Positions 41,036 through 52,988 of a stretch of 64,000 nt of DNA are shown one piece after another; the stretch's first letter is position 1; each line of letters begins with the position of its first letter. The notes under the pieces were generated by a model. It saw nothing but the letters and a program-made list of their open reading frames with translations, did not search any database and was not told the DNA's origin. Source of the stretch: Acanthosepion esculentum. Lineage: Eukaryota > Mollusca > Cephalopoda > Sepiida > Sepiidae. Position numbers and translations under genes: made by a program. The stretch is taken from positions 58,928,446 through 58,992,445 of the forward strand of contig OZ038500.1 in NCBI GenBank assembly GCA_964036315.1, given 5' to 3'.

Positions 41036-42910
41036 TTGAAGGGTTGTAGAAATGCTGTGTAAGAATGCGAATAGAAGTTGATGCCGAAGCTGAAGCGGTG
41101 CAACCTCGTTGTATACGAAAACTAAAAATGCAGTGGAGCGGTATGGAAAAAGCTTCTCCTAGCTATGGGCCGTGCTTTCTGGCAGCACGAAAACGTCGCT
41201 GTAGGAAGAGGTTACGCAACCAAAACGTTGAAGCGGTGAAGGTTAAAAAAGGAGTGGAACACTGAGGTGTACTGGGCTGCGTAGTAAAGGCAGAAGAGAA
41301 GTAACTTGCGACAGCAGTTAACTGTCTAATAGCAAAACTGAACTACGAAAATGTAGAAATAGGTATGGAACGCTAAGATGGTCTGGGCTGCGCAGTAAAT
41401 GCAGCACGCGAAGATAAAATGGGTAATGCAAACGTTTAAGCAAATAGGCAGTGAAGTACTGAGGTGTACTGGGCCGTGTAGTAAAGGCAGTACACTTCAA
41501 TTTACAGTGAAAACTGTAACGTGGAGGTAAAATAGTTTGGGCAAACGATTGAGCAAATAAGTAACTTGCGACAGCAGTTAACTGTCTAATAGCAAAACTG
41601 AACTACGAAAAGGTAGAAATAGGTATGGAATGCTAAGATGGACTGGGCTGTGCAGTAGAGGCAGCACACGGAGATAAAATGGGTAATGCAAACGTTTAAG
41701 CAAATAGGTAACTTACGGTAGCAGGAAGCTGTCAATTAATCCAAAGACAGATGCGTTAATGGCGATTAAATCAAGACGTGAGTGCGGATGCAGCCGCGCT
41801 GAAGGTATTTAAAGGGAGCGTGACTTGTCATTGATTGGTGTAGCCTGGACAATGGCCAATGAATGAGCTCACGCAAAATGGAAGATGCTAGCGAGCGTTC
41901 ACGCATGCGCGCATGATTTGGCAAGCGCAAGGCTTGGCCGTAAACGGGGTCAAGCTGCCTGCTGCATATGCAACTTGGCTCTAACGCACGTGATGCCGGC
42001 GATGAGAATGCAAGGAGCTGCAATGAAGCGTTTGCTCGTTTGTTTTGTGCGACAACGAAAAGCCGCTAACCGTTTGCCGGCATTAGCTTTGAAATGGATT
42101 GGGAGGAAGCGCTGCTGTTTTAGCACAAAATCTCCTTGTCAGGCCTCGGAAAATGGACTGCTGAGGGCGGGACCATTTTCACTCAGCACGTATGCGGGGT
42201 TTTGTTTTACAGTAAAGACGCGAATAAAGGAAGTGCTTATTTTGGTAAGATGCGACGATTGAAGCAAAAGTGTTGACAAAGTCGAATATGTCATTTGTGG
42301 CTCAAAGTCAGACCTGGTAGCAGGGATAAAAAAGCCGAATGTCAATGGCCCTGCATCCATTCCTGAATTTGAGGTCAAACGTTTTCTTCCACTCCACTGC
42401 ACGCACTGACCTGTTTCTTCCCGCGCATAGCGTGACCTTAAATTAATCTGCATTTAGGAAATACCCGACCGGAGAAACATATTTAAGAGTTGACCGATTG
42501 TCGATTTGCACCCTGTTTGGGGGCCGCTCAGAGTTGAAACTTCACAAGGGGACACCCAATGGCCTCCTCATAAATCCGGTTGGTTTTCGCTAAAAACCGA
42601 CATGCGTATCATCGGTTTTTGAGTTTTATCGATTTTGCCCGCTGTTTAGGGGTTCGTGGTCATGAAACTTCTGGACAACACTTCTAATGGTAGAGGGTGT
42701 CAAATTTGGTTGAAATGCGATCATTCTTTCTGTATGCAGATTTTTTCGATTATCGATTTTTTCGGAACCCGTCATGTCCTTACGGCAGCCATTTGCAAAC
42801 TTGTGGTGAAAACCGCATCGAAATCGGGTGAGAAATGCGGCTTCGGCGAGGTAACAACGCCAACGACAGACGCACAGACAGACAACATGAGAAATATAGA
42901 TAGTAGATTA
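41036..42910 (-). mobile_element. GC-richer block, probable Helitron-like 5' region
   Basis: It lies upstream of the 220-codon frame on the minus strand. It holds a long direct repeat (41305-41450 and 41562-41710: CTTGCGACAGCAGTTAACTG, TAGCAAAACTGAACTACG, AAATGGGTAATGCAAACG). At the outer end 42780-42910 has AACCGCATCGAAATCGGGTG, GAGAAATGCGGC, CGACAGACGCACAGACAGAC and ATGAGAAATATAGATAG. That end looks like the terminal segments of Helentron-type elements. There is no clear target-site evidence. Confidence 0.4.
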
Positions 42911-42984
42911 TTACTCCTATTCTACCTTATAATACTGCCAATTAAATACTTAAAGTATTGCTTCTTACTATTTTTACTTGTACT

Positions 42985-43375
42985 TTATAAGTGAAATGTC
43001 TGTCGGCCAAATGTCTGTCGGCCAAATGTCATTCAGTCAAATGTCTGTCAGCAAAATGTCTGTCGGCCAAATATCTGTCGGCCAAATGTCATTCAGTCAA
43101 ATGTCTGTTGGTCAAATGTCTGTCGGCCAAATGTCATTCAGTCAAATGTCTGTCGGACAAATGTCTGTCGACCAAATGTCATTCAGTCAAATATCTATCG
43201 GCCAAATATCTGTCGGTCAAATGTCATCCGGTCAAATGTCTGTCGGCCAAATCTTATTCAGTCAGATGCCTATCGGCCAAATCTCATTCAGTCAAATGTC
43301 TGTCGGTCAAATGTCTGTCGGACAAATGTCATTCAGTCAAATTTCTGTCGGCCTAATGTCCGGACTAGGATTTGG
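42985..43375. repeat. 15-bp minisatellite with 45-bp higher-order order
   Basis: About 25 units of 15 bases (AAATGTCTGTCGGCC and variants such as AAATGTCATTCAGTC). The order often follows a pattern of two GTCGGCC units and one CATTCAGTC unit. It reads as MSVGQ/MSFSQ pentapeptides over 138 codons (42978-43394). The open frame follows from the unit length and is not taken as a gene. Confidence 0.95.
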
Positions 43376-43399
43376 CGGAATTCATTTAGAATGATTAAA

Positions 43400-44388
43400 A
43401 CGCAACTAAATGCTCATGTGGCTGCAACGAGTCCATAATAGTATAATTGAAAAGCACACCGGGCTCATCAAGAGGAATAAATATTCCTCTCACCGATGAT
43501 GATTCAAGGCTGCATTCAGCAGGAATTATACAGAAAAGATTTTGCAACTAGGTTGGGCTAATGTACACTTGATTTTGAAACAAATGATTATTATCGCATT
43601 TCCTAGCAAAAACTTCCTCGAATGAAAACAAAAACCGTTTCCAGAGTTCTTCAAAAATCTTTTCGTATCAAAACTTATCTAAGAGCTGTTTGCTTAAGTT
43701 GCACGAATTCATTACAAATAAAGGTGAATATATAACTGAATAAAATATAATTGTGTTTTCTGCTTGTAAAATAAAGTAAATAAACAAAAAAAGGCAAAAA
43801 TAAGGAAATTATTTAGATATTCGAAAGAAAAACGCGAATGAAAAACGAAATTGGAGAAGATCTCTCTGTGAAAACGTTCTCATTTTGTATTGTTTGCATG
43901 TCGCAAACAAAATGAATCTGAAATTATTTCTGCGAGATTTTAAGCTGCAATTCCCAAACAATGGATTTTCTTTTACATATTCTTTTCTGTGCGTATCGTT
44001 TTTTTTTCTTGTTATTTATGGCTTTCATATCTGGTTTTATAGCCTGAGCGTATAATGTTTGAAACGGGAACAAATTCCGATGTTACCATGTTTGGTATCA
44101 TTGACAATCTCATTTTGTCAAGATTAACATACCAAATTGTTCAGATGGAATTGATCAGTTTGAATTTTACTCTTTCTATTTCCTAAAACACCTTCTCGTT
44201 TTTCTTGAGAGCATTTCCTTATACGGTTGAAACCAAAATCGTTTTCCCACTTCAATGTGCATTACATTTATCAGTGTGTGATACCTGGTTCTTTTTTTTT
44301 TTTTTTTTTTGTCAGCTAGCTTTTTCCGTTCGTTTATGAAGGTGATTACTAATATCATTTGCTGATTCCGTTTTGATAATTAAAATAA
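43400..44388. other. Unexplained AT-rich stretch
   Basis: A poly-T run lies at 44291-44311. No gene or repeat family recognised. Confidence 0.45.
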
Positions 44389-44389
44389 G

Positions 44390-44660
44390 AGATACTGTTA
44401 TTTACACTAAGGCCCAAGAGCCACTCAAGGTAGACGGTCACTGAATAAGGTATGTGATACGAATGCAAGAATAAGAAGTAAAGATTATGAGAATATGTAG
44501 GATAGATAAGGATTAACCCTTTGATGGCTCAAGATTGTAGTATTCGGTGTAATATCCACACAGTCAGCTTTTCCTCAGAGTGGTCGCTGTTTGGGAAAAA
44601 GCGGCCGTTGGGAAACTCCTTCTTACTACCGACATACAGAGAGAATAACGGTGGTTTAAT
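44390..44660 (-). pseudogene. LINE-B C-terminal end and 3' UTR
   Basis: Minus-strand frames show ATTLRKS then RVNPYLSYIFS and a stop, followed by the 3' UTR GTACCTTGAGTGGCTCTTGGG-type signature (here CTACCTTGAGTGGCTCTTGG). This is the same terminus as at 2.36 and 4.34 kb. Confidence 0.6.
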
Positions 44661-44839
44661 TCTGTGGAAGTACCATGATGGATCTTAGTTGTGAATGACT
44701 ATTCGCATATTAGCTTATCAAGGTTTCCATAAAAGAGCCTGTCGTTTGTTTAGCGACATATCAACATCTTATGGGTCATTTAATGCCAGAATTTAATTTT
44801 CTTAGGAGCATTAGTAATTTCTTTTACAAAAATCTATTC

Positions 44840-45130
44840 CTCATATTTTTTTTTTACTATGAAAATATATTGCTGGTATTTTTACTATAAAAATGAATTT
44901 TTATACATTCGTAGTGTTTCGACCCTACTTTAGGGGTTAACTATTCCGCCATAGCTGGGACTCTAACAGGTGCCATCAACCCGCATCAGAGTGAACCTGG
45001 GAACAACAGCAATTAAGAGATAATTGCACGCTCCTCAGAACTTTTTGATCAGAAGCTTTACTGCCGGATGTAGTTAATTATCATACCCTAGATACTGTAA
45101 ATTCTAAGTTGAATTATTCATTTGATATTT
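44840..45130 (-). mobile_element. Dispersed repeat C copy
   Basis: The minus strand repeats the 29.8-30.2 kb order: ACTAAAT..CCGGCAGTAAAGC, CTGATC, GGAGCGTG, CTGTTAGAGTCCCAGC, AGTTAACCCCTAAAG, then a hairpin CCCTAAAGTAGGG followed by TCGAAACAC, and ATTCATTTTTATAGTAAAAA. Confidence 0.55.
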
Positions 45131-46021
45131 CACTGCTTTGTGGGGAAGGAAAGAACCTGTCAAGCATATATCATGTTTTTTTCAGCCCTAATTCTTTTGA
45201 AATGGTATATGGGATGTTAAGGCGAATTTTGAAGAATTGTGGGGAGGGGGTGTAGATTTTTCCACCATTAGTTTTCCTGTTCTCGAATAAGATGTCCAAC
45301 GTAACAAATGGTTATAATTATATTAGCTTACTGAAAAGATAAAGAAAATAAATGCACGTCTCAACCTTAAAGACAGTCGTAGCTCGAAATAAAACACAAC
45401 TTATAACATACAAAAGAAATCTAACAGAAGGAAAGAATAGATTAAAATTCGAATATTGAAAGCCATTGGGAGTCATGTCATTGACTTTGGCTTATTTGAT
45501 TTTCATGAATACTTAATAGATTTGGCCCATTTGCAGTGGCAGTTGACACAAAAAAATCTTTTAAAAATTCACATGTTTCTCTTATTCACAAAATTGTGTT
45601 TAAAATAAACTTTAAAATAACTTGAACCGAAATGAAATTTTAACAATTTTTTAGTTGAATATAATATTAATATATCTTAGTTATATTTTGACGTTTCAAC
45701 GCATTATTCAAGTAACTTTCTATACATTAGGAAGGAAAACATCAAATAAAACAACATATGCATTCGCTTCAGAATTAAACTTTTCACTGACAAACTCAAA
45801 TTTCTATCGCACATGATTCAAACCGAATATGTAAATTGATTCTGCGCAATGGTGCTACATTGTCTTCCTTTATAAGTGTAAAAAAATACAATTACAATGT
45901 TATTATCATCAGGCATTATCATAATATCAAAGTCGTTTCAACAACCAGGAATTCAATAACATTCACGATATTTTCCGGGAAGCATTCAATATTATTTTGA
46001 ACTTTATGTGTAATTTGGACA
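45131..46021. other. Unexplained AT-rich stretch
   Basis: No gene recognised. A segment at 45105-45170 (TGATATTTCACTGCTTTGTG, GGAAGGAAAGAACCTGTCA) recurs at 49.13-49.19 kb. Confidence 0.45.
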
Positions 46022-46043
46022 TAAATACAAGGTGAGGCAACGT

Positions 46044-46085
<42 letters not shown>

Positions 46086-46660
46086 AAGCGTATCACCCCA
46101 AGCAAGGCTGGAGGCCACTATCACGCATGGGGTTATAGAAGGGTTGGGGGAAGAGCAGATAGGAGTGGTAAAGGAGAGGATGTGGAGAAAGAGAAAGACA
46201 GTGGGTCGATCAAGGCAAGGGGGTTACAGAAGATTTGGAGCGAGAGCAGATAGGAATGAAAGATGAAAGGATGTGGAGAAGGGAAGTGGATAGATCACGG
46301 CAACTGGAGATGTCGATTGACGCTACACTTAAACCGTTGGAGATTGTATTTGTCAGGGAAACAGTAATAGGGAAGGGAGTTCCATAGGCGAGATGTGCGA
46401 GACATGATGCTATTGGAGTATATATATATATAAATATAGGTAACTATACTCGTGTCGAAAAACCTTCGAACTCTTGATTTAACAACAGCCAAATCAATCA
46501 CGAAGGAAAAGAAGGTTTTAAAAAAAGAAAGAGCCAGGAACATGAAAGTCTGTCGAAAATAATCGCACAGATACAGGTTCAAGGCCCAAAGAAAAAACCC
46601 CGATACGAGTAAACAACTAACTAAAGAGCTCAATACAAGCGTAGAGCAAACCTAGTCAAA

Positions 46661-46710
<50 letters not shown>

Positions 46711-46725
46711 ACAAGGTGAGGCAAC

Positions 46726-46785
<60 letters not shown>

Positions 46786-46802
46786 ACAAGGTGAGGCAAC
46801 GG

Positions 46803-46883
<81 letters not shown>

Positions 46884-46886
46884 ACA
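46022..46886. repeat. Mariner-like terminus multiplied with (AT)n spacers
   Basis: TACAAGGTGAGGCAACGGTAA-type words occur at about 46027, 46708, 46785 and, as the true element end, 46884. Each is followed by (AT)n (46048-46082, 46661-46701, 46734-46776, 46805-46873). The last three plus spacers make an irregular array with a period of about 75-100 bases. Confidence 0.75.
46090..46440 (-). pseudogene. LINE-A ORF2 C-terminus
   Basis: A minus-strand frame ends with MSRTSRLWNSLPYYCFPDK, YNLQRFKCSVNRHLQLP and a stop near 46297. This is the conserved last block of LINE proteins and the clearest C-terminus of the LINE-A family. The 3' end near 46095 carries CCCCAAGCAAGGCTGGAG and touches (AT)n. A duplicated 3' UTR segment (AGGATGTGGAGAAAG and AGGATGTGGAGAAGG) is present. 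Upstream sequence is replaced by other DNA. Confidence 0.75.
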
Positions 46887-46999
46887 GGGCGAGGCAACAG
46901 TAATGCCCTTTTTTATTGATTAACTTTTACTGAGTAAATATAAATTACAGTAGCTTAAAAATGTATACGTAATGAATGTCACATGGGAATAACATTATT

Positions 47000-47740
47000 T
47001 GTTAGGATTAAAAAAATATTTAACTTTCCTTCACCGCCGATCAGGTCCCAAACTACCAGTCGCAAAGAACGAAAGATCCCTCGAGAAAGTACCGTACCTT
47101 GAGAGAATACTGAAGCTCAAACCTACACCGACCTTATATGCGATTCTTCGCTAAAGATGCGTGTAAAAATGATCGGCTCCCTGTACCAGTAAGTACCTGG
47201 CACCGTTTGCTATTCTCTAGCTTTATGAGAAGCAGATCAGGTCGAAAATGGAGTACTATTGTCATGTTTTGGCGGGAGTTGCCTGTTCTTCACTTTCCAG
47301 TCTTGATAGCGCTCAAAAGCCTTTCCGAGTAGTTGTTAAAGAATAATTATTTTCCACATTCCAACCTCTCTCTCACGGGTGGGATGTTGCCAGGCTCTCA
47401 CTGCTGTGTCACTATTTCCATGGAAAGTGCTCGGAAGAACTACATTCCTTGGTTCCGCTAGGTCTAATCTTCACGGCTTGGACCAGACATGCCACTTATA
47501 TTTTAGCGAATGACCCACATTCACTCCATATTCCATCGATGAGAATTAATTCCACCCAAACAGCTTCTTCCCGCGAACCACAACTCCGTGGAACAGACAC
47601 CGAAGAGGATGTTTCTAAGATCACTACAATGTTATCCTATTCAAGTCTAGAGTTAACCGTTATATTCCCCTCTTATCTATATAAACTACCGCTTAACGTA
47701 ACGATTTACATCGAGTTACCACCGGCGCTAGTATAGGGTG
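47000..47740 (+). pseudogene. LINE-B ORF2 relic nested in the mariner-like element
   Basis: Plus-strand frames give LAGVACSSLSSLDSAQK, VARLSLLCHYFHGKCSEELH, RHATYILANDPHS and, near the end, an FFPRTTTPWNR block. This is the same region as the 1.66-2.48 kb copies. Frameshifts are frequent. It lies between the transposase stop and the left terminus of the host transposon, so it inserted after that transposon. Confidence 0.65.
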
Positions 47741-47744
47741 ACCC

Positions 47745-48010
47745 TTACGGAAAAAGAAATATCTAAAAAAGCGTTAATGTTCAAATGTTTTACTTCATGT
47801 TCAATACAACGTTGAACCCTATCAATGTCACTTCTAGAAACCATTTGACACATTTCTACATTCATTTAAGAAAAACTATCTGAAATTACTTGTTTCATTT
47901 CAGTAATTGTATCCGGTTTGAGCTTGTAAACTAGATCTTTCAGTAAACCCCACAAGAAAATGTCTGGTGGTATAATGTCTGGTAATCGTGATGGCCACTC
48001 GATTACTGTG
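47745..48010 (-). pseudogene. DDE transposase C-terminal relic
   Basis: Minus strand: EWPSRLPDIIPPDIFLWG, LLKDLVYKLKPDTITEMK, an in-frame stop, then MCQMVSRSDIDRVQRCIE and HEVKHLN, ending at a stop near 47743. The WP.RSPDL.P.DFFLWG box with the following LK..VY segment is typical of the last third of mariner/Tc1-group DDE transposases; the catalytic first D/E residues lie upstream and are gone. Confidence 0.8.
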
Positions 48011-48389
48011 CGTCATCTGATCCACATCAGTTCAAAATTAAAATTTAACCATTCCATAACGTGCAAGCCATAGTTAATCTTAAGCTATGCTAAACGACTA
48101 TAATTTATTTTTGCTCAATAAAAGTTAATAAATAAAAAAGGCGTTAATTTGGCCGCACTCTGTATCATTTTCCTTTTAAATACTCATGTTATGTACAGAC
48201 AAATGTGGAACTAACTTTTAAAAAAGGACTTAGCTTTTGACCTCAGCGTTCCGAAATCTTTTCAGCGTCCCTAAATTAGCTAAAAATTGAAGGAAAAGTT
48301 GTCTTGTTCCCAAAATATACGCAAGTCAATGTTATTGCACGCATATTCACTTAATAAGGTTTTCATAAATGAATATACTGTTGAAAATT

Positions 48390-49095
48390 TTAAGTTGACC
48401 CTAAGCAAGGCGATAAAGTCACTAAGACTGTACAACAGGATACTGGGTGTGAAAGAGAAGGAGAAGGCTTTAGTGAAGAGAAAAGAAAACAAAAGAACAG
48501 AGTTTAGGAAGGCAGAAGATTTTTGTAATATTCATGGAGGCAGACAAGCAAGGAAACGGAAGAGAGTTCCACAGGTGAGAGAAGAAACTATTAGGATACA
48601 ACTTACGTTTACATTTCGCTAATTCCACAGTAGGACGGTCTGAACTAGTTGCCAATCTAATAGTACGCTTAAATTGATCTGCTCGAGACACCAAGTAGGA
48701 AAGCTAAGCAGAACAATTGCCATGAAAATATTTGAAGAAGAGCCTCGCCAGGGCGGTGGGAAATTGACTGAATTCGAGATGCGAAGCCAGGGCTGATAAC
48801 ATTATAGACTCTTTGGATTTTGTCGAGAATCAATAAAATTCAATAAACAGAAGAATAGTAAATCTATAAATGTGCAAGATAGATTCTGAAGGGAAATACG
48901 ACACAGTGGAGCAGCTTTTCTAGTAGCATATTTAGCAATTGATTCAATATAATCACTCCACTTCATGTCAGCGGAAAATATGAAATCAAATAAACGCAAT
49001 GAGTTGCTCTTCTGGAGTTTAGCATCAGTTGATGGAAGGCACAAAAGGTTCTCTATGGTGATTAAATGGTAGTAGTTTCCTTCTGGAGGCATTAA
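48390..49095 (-). pseudogene. LINE-A ORF2 C-terminal relic
   Basis: Minus strand: SNSLRLFDFIFSADMKWSDY, IESIAKYATRKAAPLCR (48.9-49.0 kb), a decayed L.LLD..QNP block, then DQFKRTIRLATSSDRPTVE and a terminal FFSHLWNSLPFPCLS. The 3' signature AGCAAGGCGATAAAGTCACT lies at 48405. The order equals the 24-25 kb copy. Broken by stops. Confidence 0.75.
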
Positions 49096-49099
49096 AATT

Positions 49100-49615
49100 T
49101 ACAATCCACTCCTTGTCCCAGTTAATTTTAATATTTCAATGCTTTGCTGCTTTGCTGGAAGGAAAGAATCTGTCAAACACCCATCACAGGTCTTTCCGTC
49201 ACAAAAAAGAAAAGTAAAAAAAAAACCCCAAAAAAACCGAAAAAACGAATCTCATCCTTTTAAGCAAAATATAGAAGTCCACGGAATACTTCAGTGAAAA
49301 ACCGATTTTTCCATTAATGAAAATGAAATTGTTTTAGAAGATGAGTCGGAATGATTTTTTGAAATGCTTTTTGCAATTTTGTTTTTACTCAGAAGCTTGT
49401 TTCCCTGATAATAGCCACTTTGACATAAAAAACCCCAAAACAAACTGATTTTGTTCTAAAGTTAAAAGTCGTACAATGCTGGAATAATTAATTTTCTCAA
49501 AAAACAGTCATTACTAAATGAAGATTAGGCAAAAATAAAAACACATTGAATTACGAAATTAAGTGAAAATTTAAATGGAATAATGTTACCAAAATATCAC
49601 GCACCTTAAATATAA
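49100..49615. other. Unexplained AT-rich stretch
   Basis: Includes the segment shared with 45.1 kb. No gene recognised. Confidence 0.45.

Positions 49616-49616
<1 letters not shown>

Positions 49617-49682
<66 letters not shown>
49617..49682. repeat. (AT)n then (TG)n microsatellite
   Basis: Located at the outer end of the pseudo-LTR that follows. Confidence 0.97.
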
Positions 49683-49685
<3 letters not shown>

Positions 49686-49899
49686 TTAGGCAGCAATCTT
49701 TCTTTCATGCACATTTCATTAAAAACGACTGACTTGGTGCTTTTATTTAGTTTTTTTATATAATTTCTCGTGCGATCTAATAAAGTTTTTCTTTTCAAAT
49801 GATAAATTATATAAAAAGTGTCCGAATGTTCTTTTTATCCGAGCGCTTTCGGCTATACATTTAGCCATTTTCAAGGCTAAATGTATAGCCGAAAACGCT
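49683..49899 (-). mobile_element. Pseudo-LTR B with 25-bp inverted junction
   Basis: The same sequence as 54115-54345 in opposite orientation (TAGGCAGCAATCTTTCTTTC, ATAATTTCTCGTGCGATC, CTTTTTATCCGAGCGCTTTC). Arms 49842-49866 and 49875-49899 match at 24 of 25 positions around an 8-base spacer. On each strand the arm reads GGCT-loop-AGCC followed by GAAA, a hairpin-GAAA motif. Confidence 0.75.
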
Positions 49900-49902
49900 A
49901 CT

Positions 49903-50055
49903 AAAAGCTTCTGATCAGAGGCCTTACTGTCGGATATAGATTATCTTCTTACTCAGGACTAGGATGTAGTTTATCGTCATACCCAGGACGGCCTGCATTC
50001 GTGAACCGAGACTAGAACTCCGTTGGGATAACCCATTAAACTCTTTAGTATGACA
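49903..50055 (-). mobile_element. Dispersed repeat C fragment
   Basis: AGCTTCTGATCAGAGGCCTTA, GATGTAGTTTATCGTCATACC and CCAGGACGGCC match 29.82-29.88 kb inverted. Confidence 0.5.
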
Positions 50056-51639
50056 TAGAAATAAAGCGTTAATGATTAGTTCTCTGTATATGGGGCTTGT
50101 CAACGTTGTCGGAGGAATCAGAGTGCCGAGTTCAAATTGCGGCCTAGTCTTTTCTGTTTAATTCTTACAAACGGACTTCGGAATAGCATGTATCCATCTT
50201 TTACCAGACCATCCCTCGGTCTAGGTTAAATATCAGATATCGTTTGAAAAGAAAAGGAAAATTCCTAGTTTTTAAAAAATGTGGATACTTTTCCTGAGAA
50301 GTCATAGTAATTCACACTGGGAGCTTCCATCGGACAGATTAGGGATTAGCTACTTCAATAAGTAAAAGTGTAACGTTTCTTACGGGAACATTTTATAGTA
50401 CATGGAATAATGGTGGTGTAAAGAGTAAAAGCACAAAATATCAGACTCGTTGATTTAAAATGCAAAGATAACATTTATTAAAACAAAATTAACAAAAGGA
50501 AAGTTTAAAACAAGTTTATTAGACGTAAATTGTATACACAACGAAATGTTCATTAATATGTTATAGTGGGAACTTACTTTTGGTGCGTTTGATGTGAAGT
50601 AATCGCAGCCATTATAGCTTCAGCGTGGAAAGTTTATGTCAGCAGTTCGCAAAGAGGAAACTCAGAACAAAGAGAGTTACTTTAGGGTTCACGTGTTTTT
50701 TTATTAATTCGTACTGCTGCTGGAACACGGTTTATTTACTGCTGCTACTGATAGTATTATTCTAGAACTGCTATTGCTACTATCTTTAAGGTCACTACAG
50801 CATGAAGATTGAAAGACTGAATTAGTCTCTGTTTTTCACAAAAAGTGTGCTGAGAACTTTTGCACGTGGTTAAATGTTTTAAAAAAGGACATCAGTCTCA
50901 TCCTTTTAAATTGAATACAACAATGTTCGTTCTCTCATGCAGTTTTCCCTTGCACGTCGCAACTGGAATTATCCAGTTGGAAGCGGAATTGACAGTTACG
51001 ATTCTAAGTTATACAGCTAGAAACGGCGGAAATTTCGAGGTAGTTCCTAGATTAAAAGAGAAAACAACGAGAAAGAAGTTACAGATACAATTATAGTTAT
51101 AATGAATTGATGTTTACGCATGAAATTCCCCAACCTAATGAACAATGTGGGTGTTATTTAAATCAAGAAAAAGAAATGCAATAAATTTTAAAATAATTCA
51201 ACATTTTAGAAGCTGATAATAACTGTTCCGAAAATTTTAAAAAAATGTCTTTTTTTTTTTCGTAATTATAGTTGCTGGGCAAAATTATTTTCCATTTTGT
51301 ACGAGATTGCACTGGAACTGTACACCATCTAAAAGGTTGAAAGTGTCGCTATAAAATTTTTTTTTTAAAACATCATTATTTCAAGTAGAATCGAGTGAAG
51401 CATCAAGCTATCCAAACAGAATGGAGCATAAAGCCATCACATTATCCAATAAGAATGCAGCATAGAAGCAACATACCATCCAATCAGAATCCAACATAGA
51501 AGAGAAAGGAAAGAACAATACCTCTCCCTGTGAAATATTTTGTCAAGTAAAACTTGCATATCATTTGCTAGTATATTTAGTTCATCACAGTGCCCAAACT
51601 TGTCACATACTAAGCGAGGCTTAAATCTCTATTCCTCTA
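50056..51639. other. Unexplained stretch
   Basis: A weak tRNA-like word pair (GTCGGAGGAATCAGAGTGCC, GAGTTCAAATTGC) lies at 50108-50140. AGAATGGAGCATA/AGAATGCAGCATAGAAG/AGAATCCAACATAGAAG units near 51418-51500 are a short diverged tandem repeat. No gene recognised. Confidence 0.4.
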
Positions 51640-51700
<61 letters not shown>

Positions 51701-51705
51701 ATATA
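51640..51705. repeat. (CT)n and (ATCT)n microsatellite
   Basis: CT run flanked by ATCT units. Confidence 0.96.
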
Positions 51706-51804
51706 AGAACGCTGTAAAAAAAGTAAATAAAAGTATAATTAAATCTTCCTTGTCTGCCATATTTGACGAAAGGTTGCACACACAAATATATATTTATTTA
51801 ACCA

Positions 51805-51990
51805 CAGCTGGGGGTGGTAGAAAAAGAGGTTTTATACCTTTCCCAACGGTATTAGTAGGTAAGCCAATATAATGGATTCAACTGGAATTCGAACTCGGCT
51901 CTACGATTTCCTCAATAAGAGCCGCCTTTCATTGCTCCATCGTGCCTCCTATATAGAAGGACAGACTGGGTTCTATAGCCTTGTATGGCA
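51805..51990 (-). mobile_element. SINE O1 copy
   Basis: TTTATACCTTTCCCAACGG, CAACTGGAATTCGAACTCGG and CTACGATTTCCTC on the minus strand, with the far end of the element (GACTGGGTTCTATAGCCTTG) inverted at 51964-51985. Confidence 0.65.
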
Positions 51991-52260
51991 ACTGGTCGAG
52001 AAGAAGGACAACACTGAATTCAAAAACCTGCGGAGAGTCATTTGGTGTGCTTGTGGCATACGCTGCACCAGGTCTCTCTGAATTGGGCCCTTCAAAAAGT
52101 GTGGTTGGTTCTGAACAAAACCTTCACTACTATAATCATCATGTGCAAGTTGTCTGGCTGCCGGTTTCTAGGAACCGAGTTGCCTGACCCTCATATGTCG
52201 TAAAAGGGTCCCCGGCAGGAGCAGATCAACAGCCCGCGTCGACCAACGACAGGATAGTCC

Positions 52261-52453
<193 letters not shown>

Positions 52454-52671
52454 GTCTGACACTACAGAACTTGTAAATATTTGTAAACAGACAAAACTGC
52501 ATAAGTTTTCCCTGAAAAAGAAGAGCTTTTTTTCAGCCAACACCCCATTGGCGACGAGTAAAATGTTAACGAGATTTGCAACTGAAGGAAACAGGAAGTG
52601 CGACTAAAATAAAATTTAATATTAAAATGGGAAGAAAAAATGAAAAGGGGAAAAATAACGACACAATCAGA

Positions 52672-52988
52672 ATTATTTTAGCTGTTGAAAATATATTTTC
52701 AGTTGAGCACTGTTCAACGACAAGCAATTTCTAAAAACAACGGTCAACTGCGTAAATGCGAAGCTCGTCAGTAAAATGAATGGAGCACTTTGGCTGCTTG
52801 GCGTTTGTTTACGTTTGTAAAAACAATACACTAGATTTGGCTGATTCATTCTGTCGAGTGAAGAAGGCTCAGTGGTAGAAGCTCTGACTGACACCAAATC
52901 GGTTGGGTTTCAATCCGGGCTTGAGGCATTCGGTTATCTGGTCGTACTGAGGAGCTGTGATACAGTGAAACAGTATTGTCTGCAAATG

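Larger units (their letters stand above)
46883..48164. mobile_element. Mariner-like element, internally deleted, with nested LINE
   Basis: Terminal inverted repeats of about 66 bases: TACAGGGCGAGGCAACAGTA...TTTTTTATTGATTAACTTTT at 46883-46950 and its counterpart ending AATTTGGCCGCACTCTGTA at 48099-48164, both next to TA. Inside are a minus-strand transposase end (47745-48010) and a plus-strand LINE-B insertion (47000-47740). Only 90 bases separate the transposase remnant from the right terminus, so most of the gene is deleted. Confidence 0.8.

Noticed and set aside
42978..43394. 138-codon pentapeptide-repeat protein
   Set aside because: The 15-bp unit gives open frames automatically (a second frame is also open), and no conserved non-repeat domain is attached.
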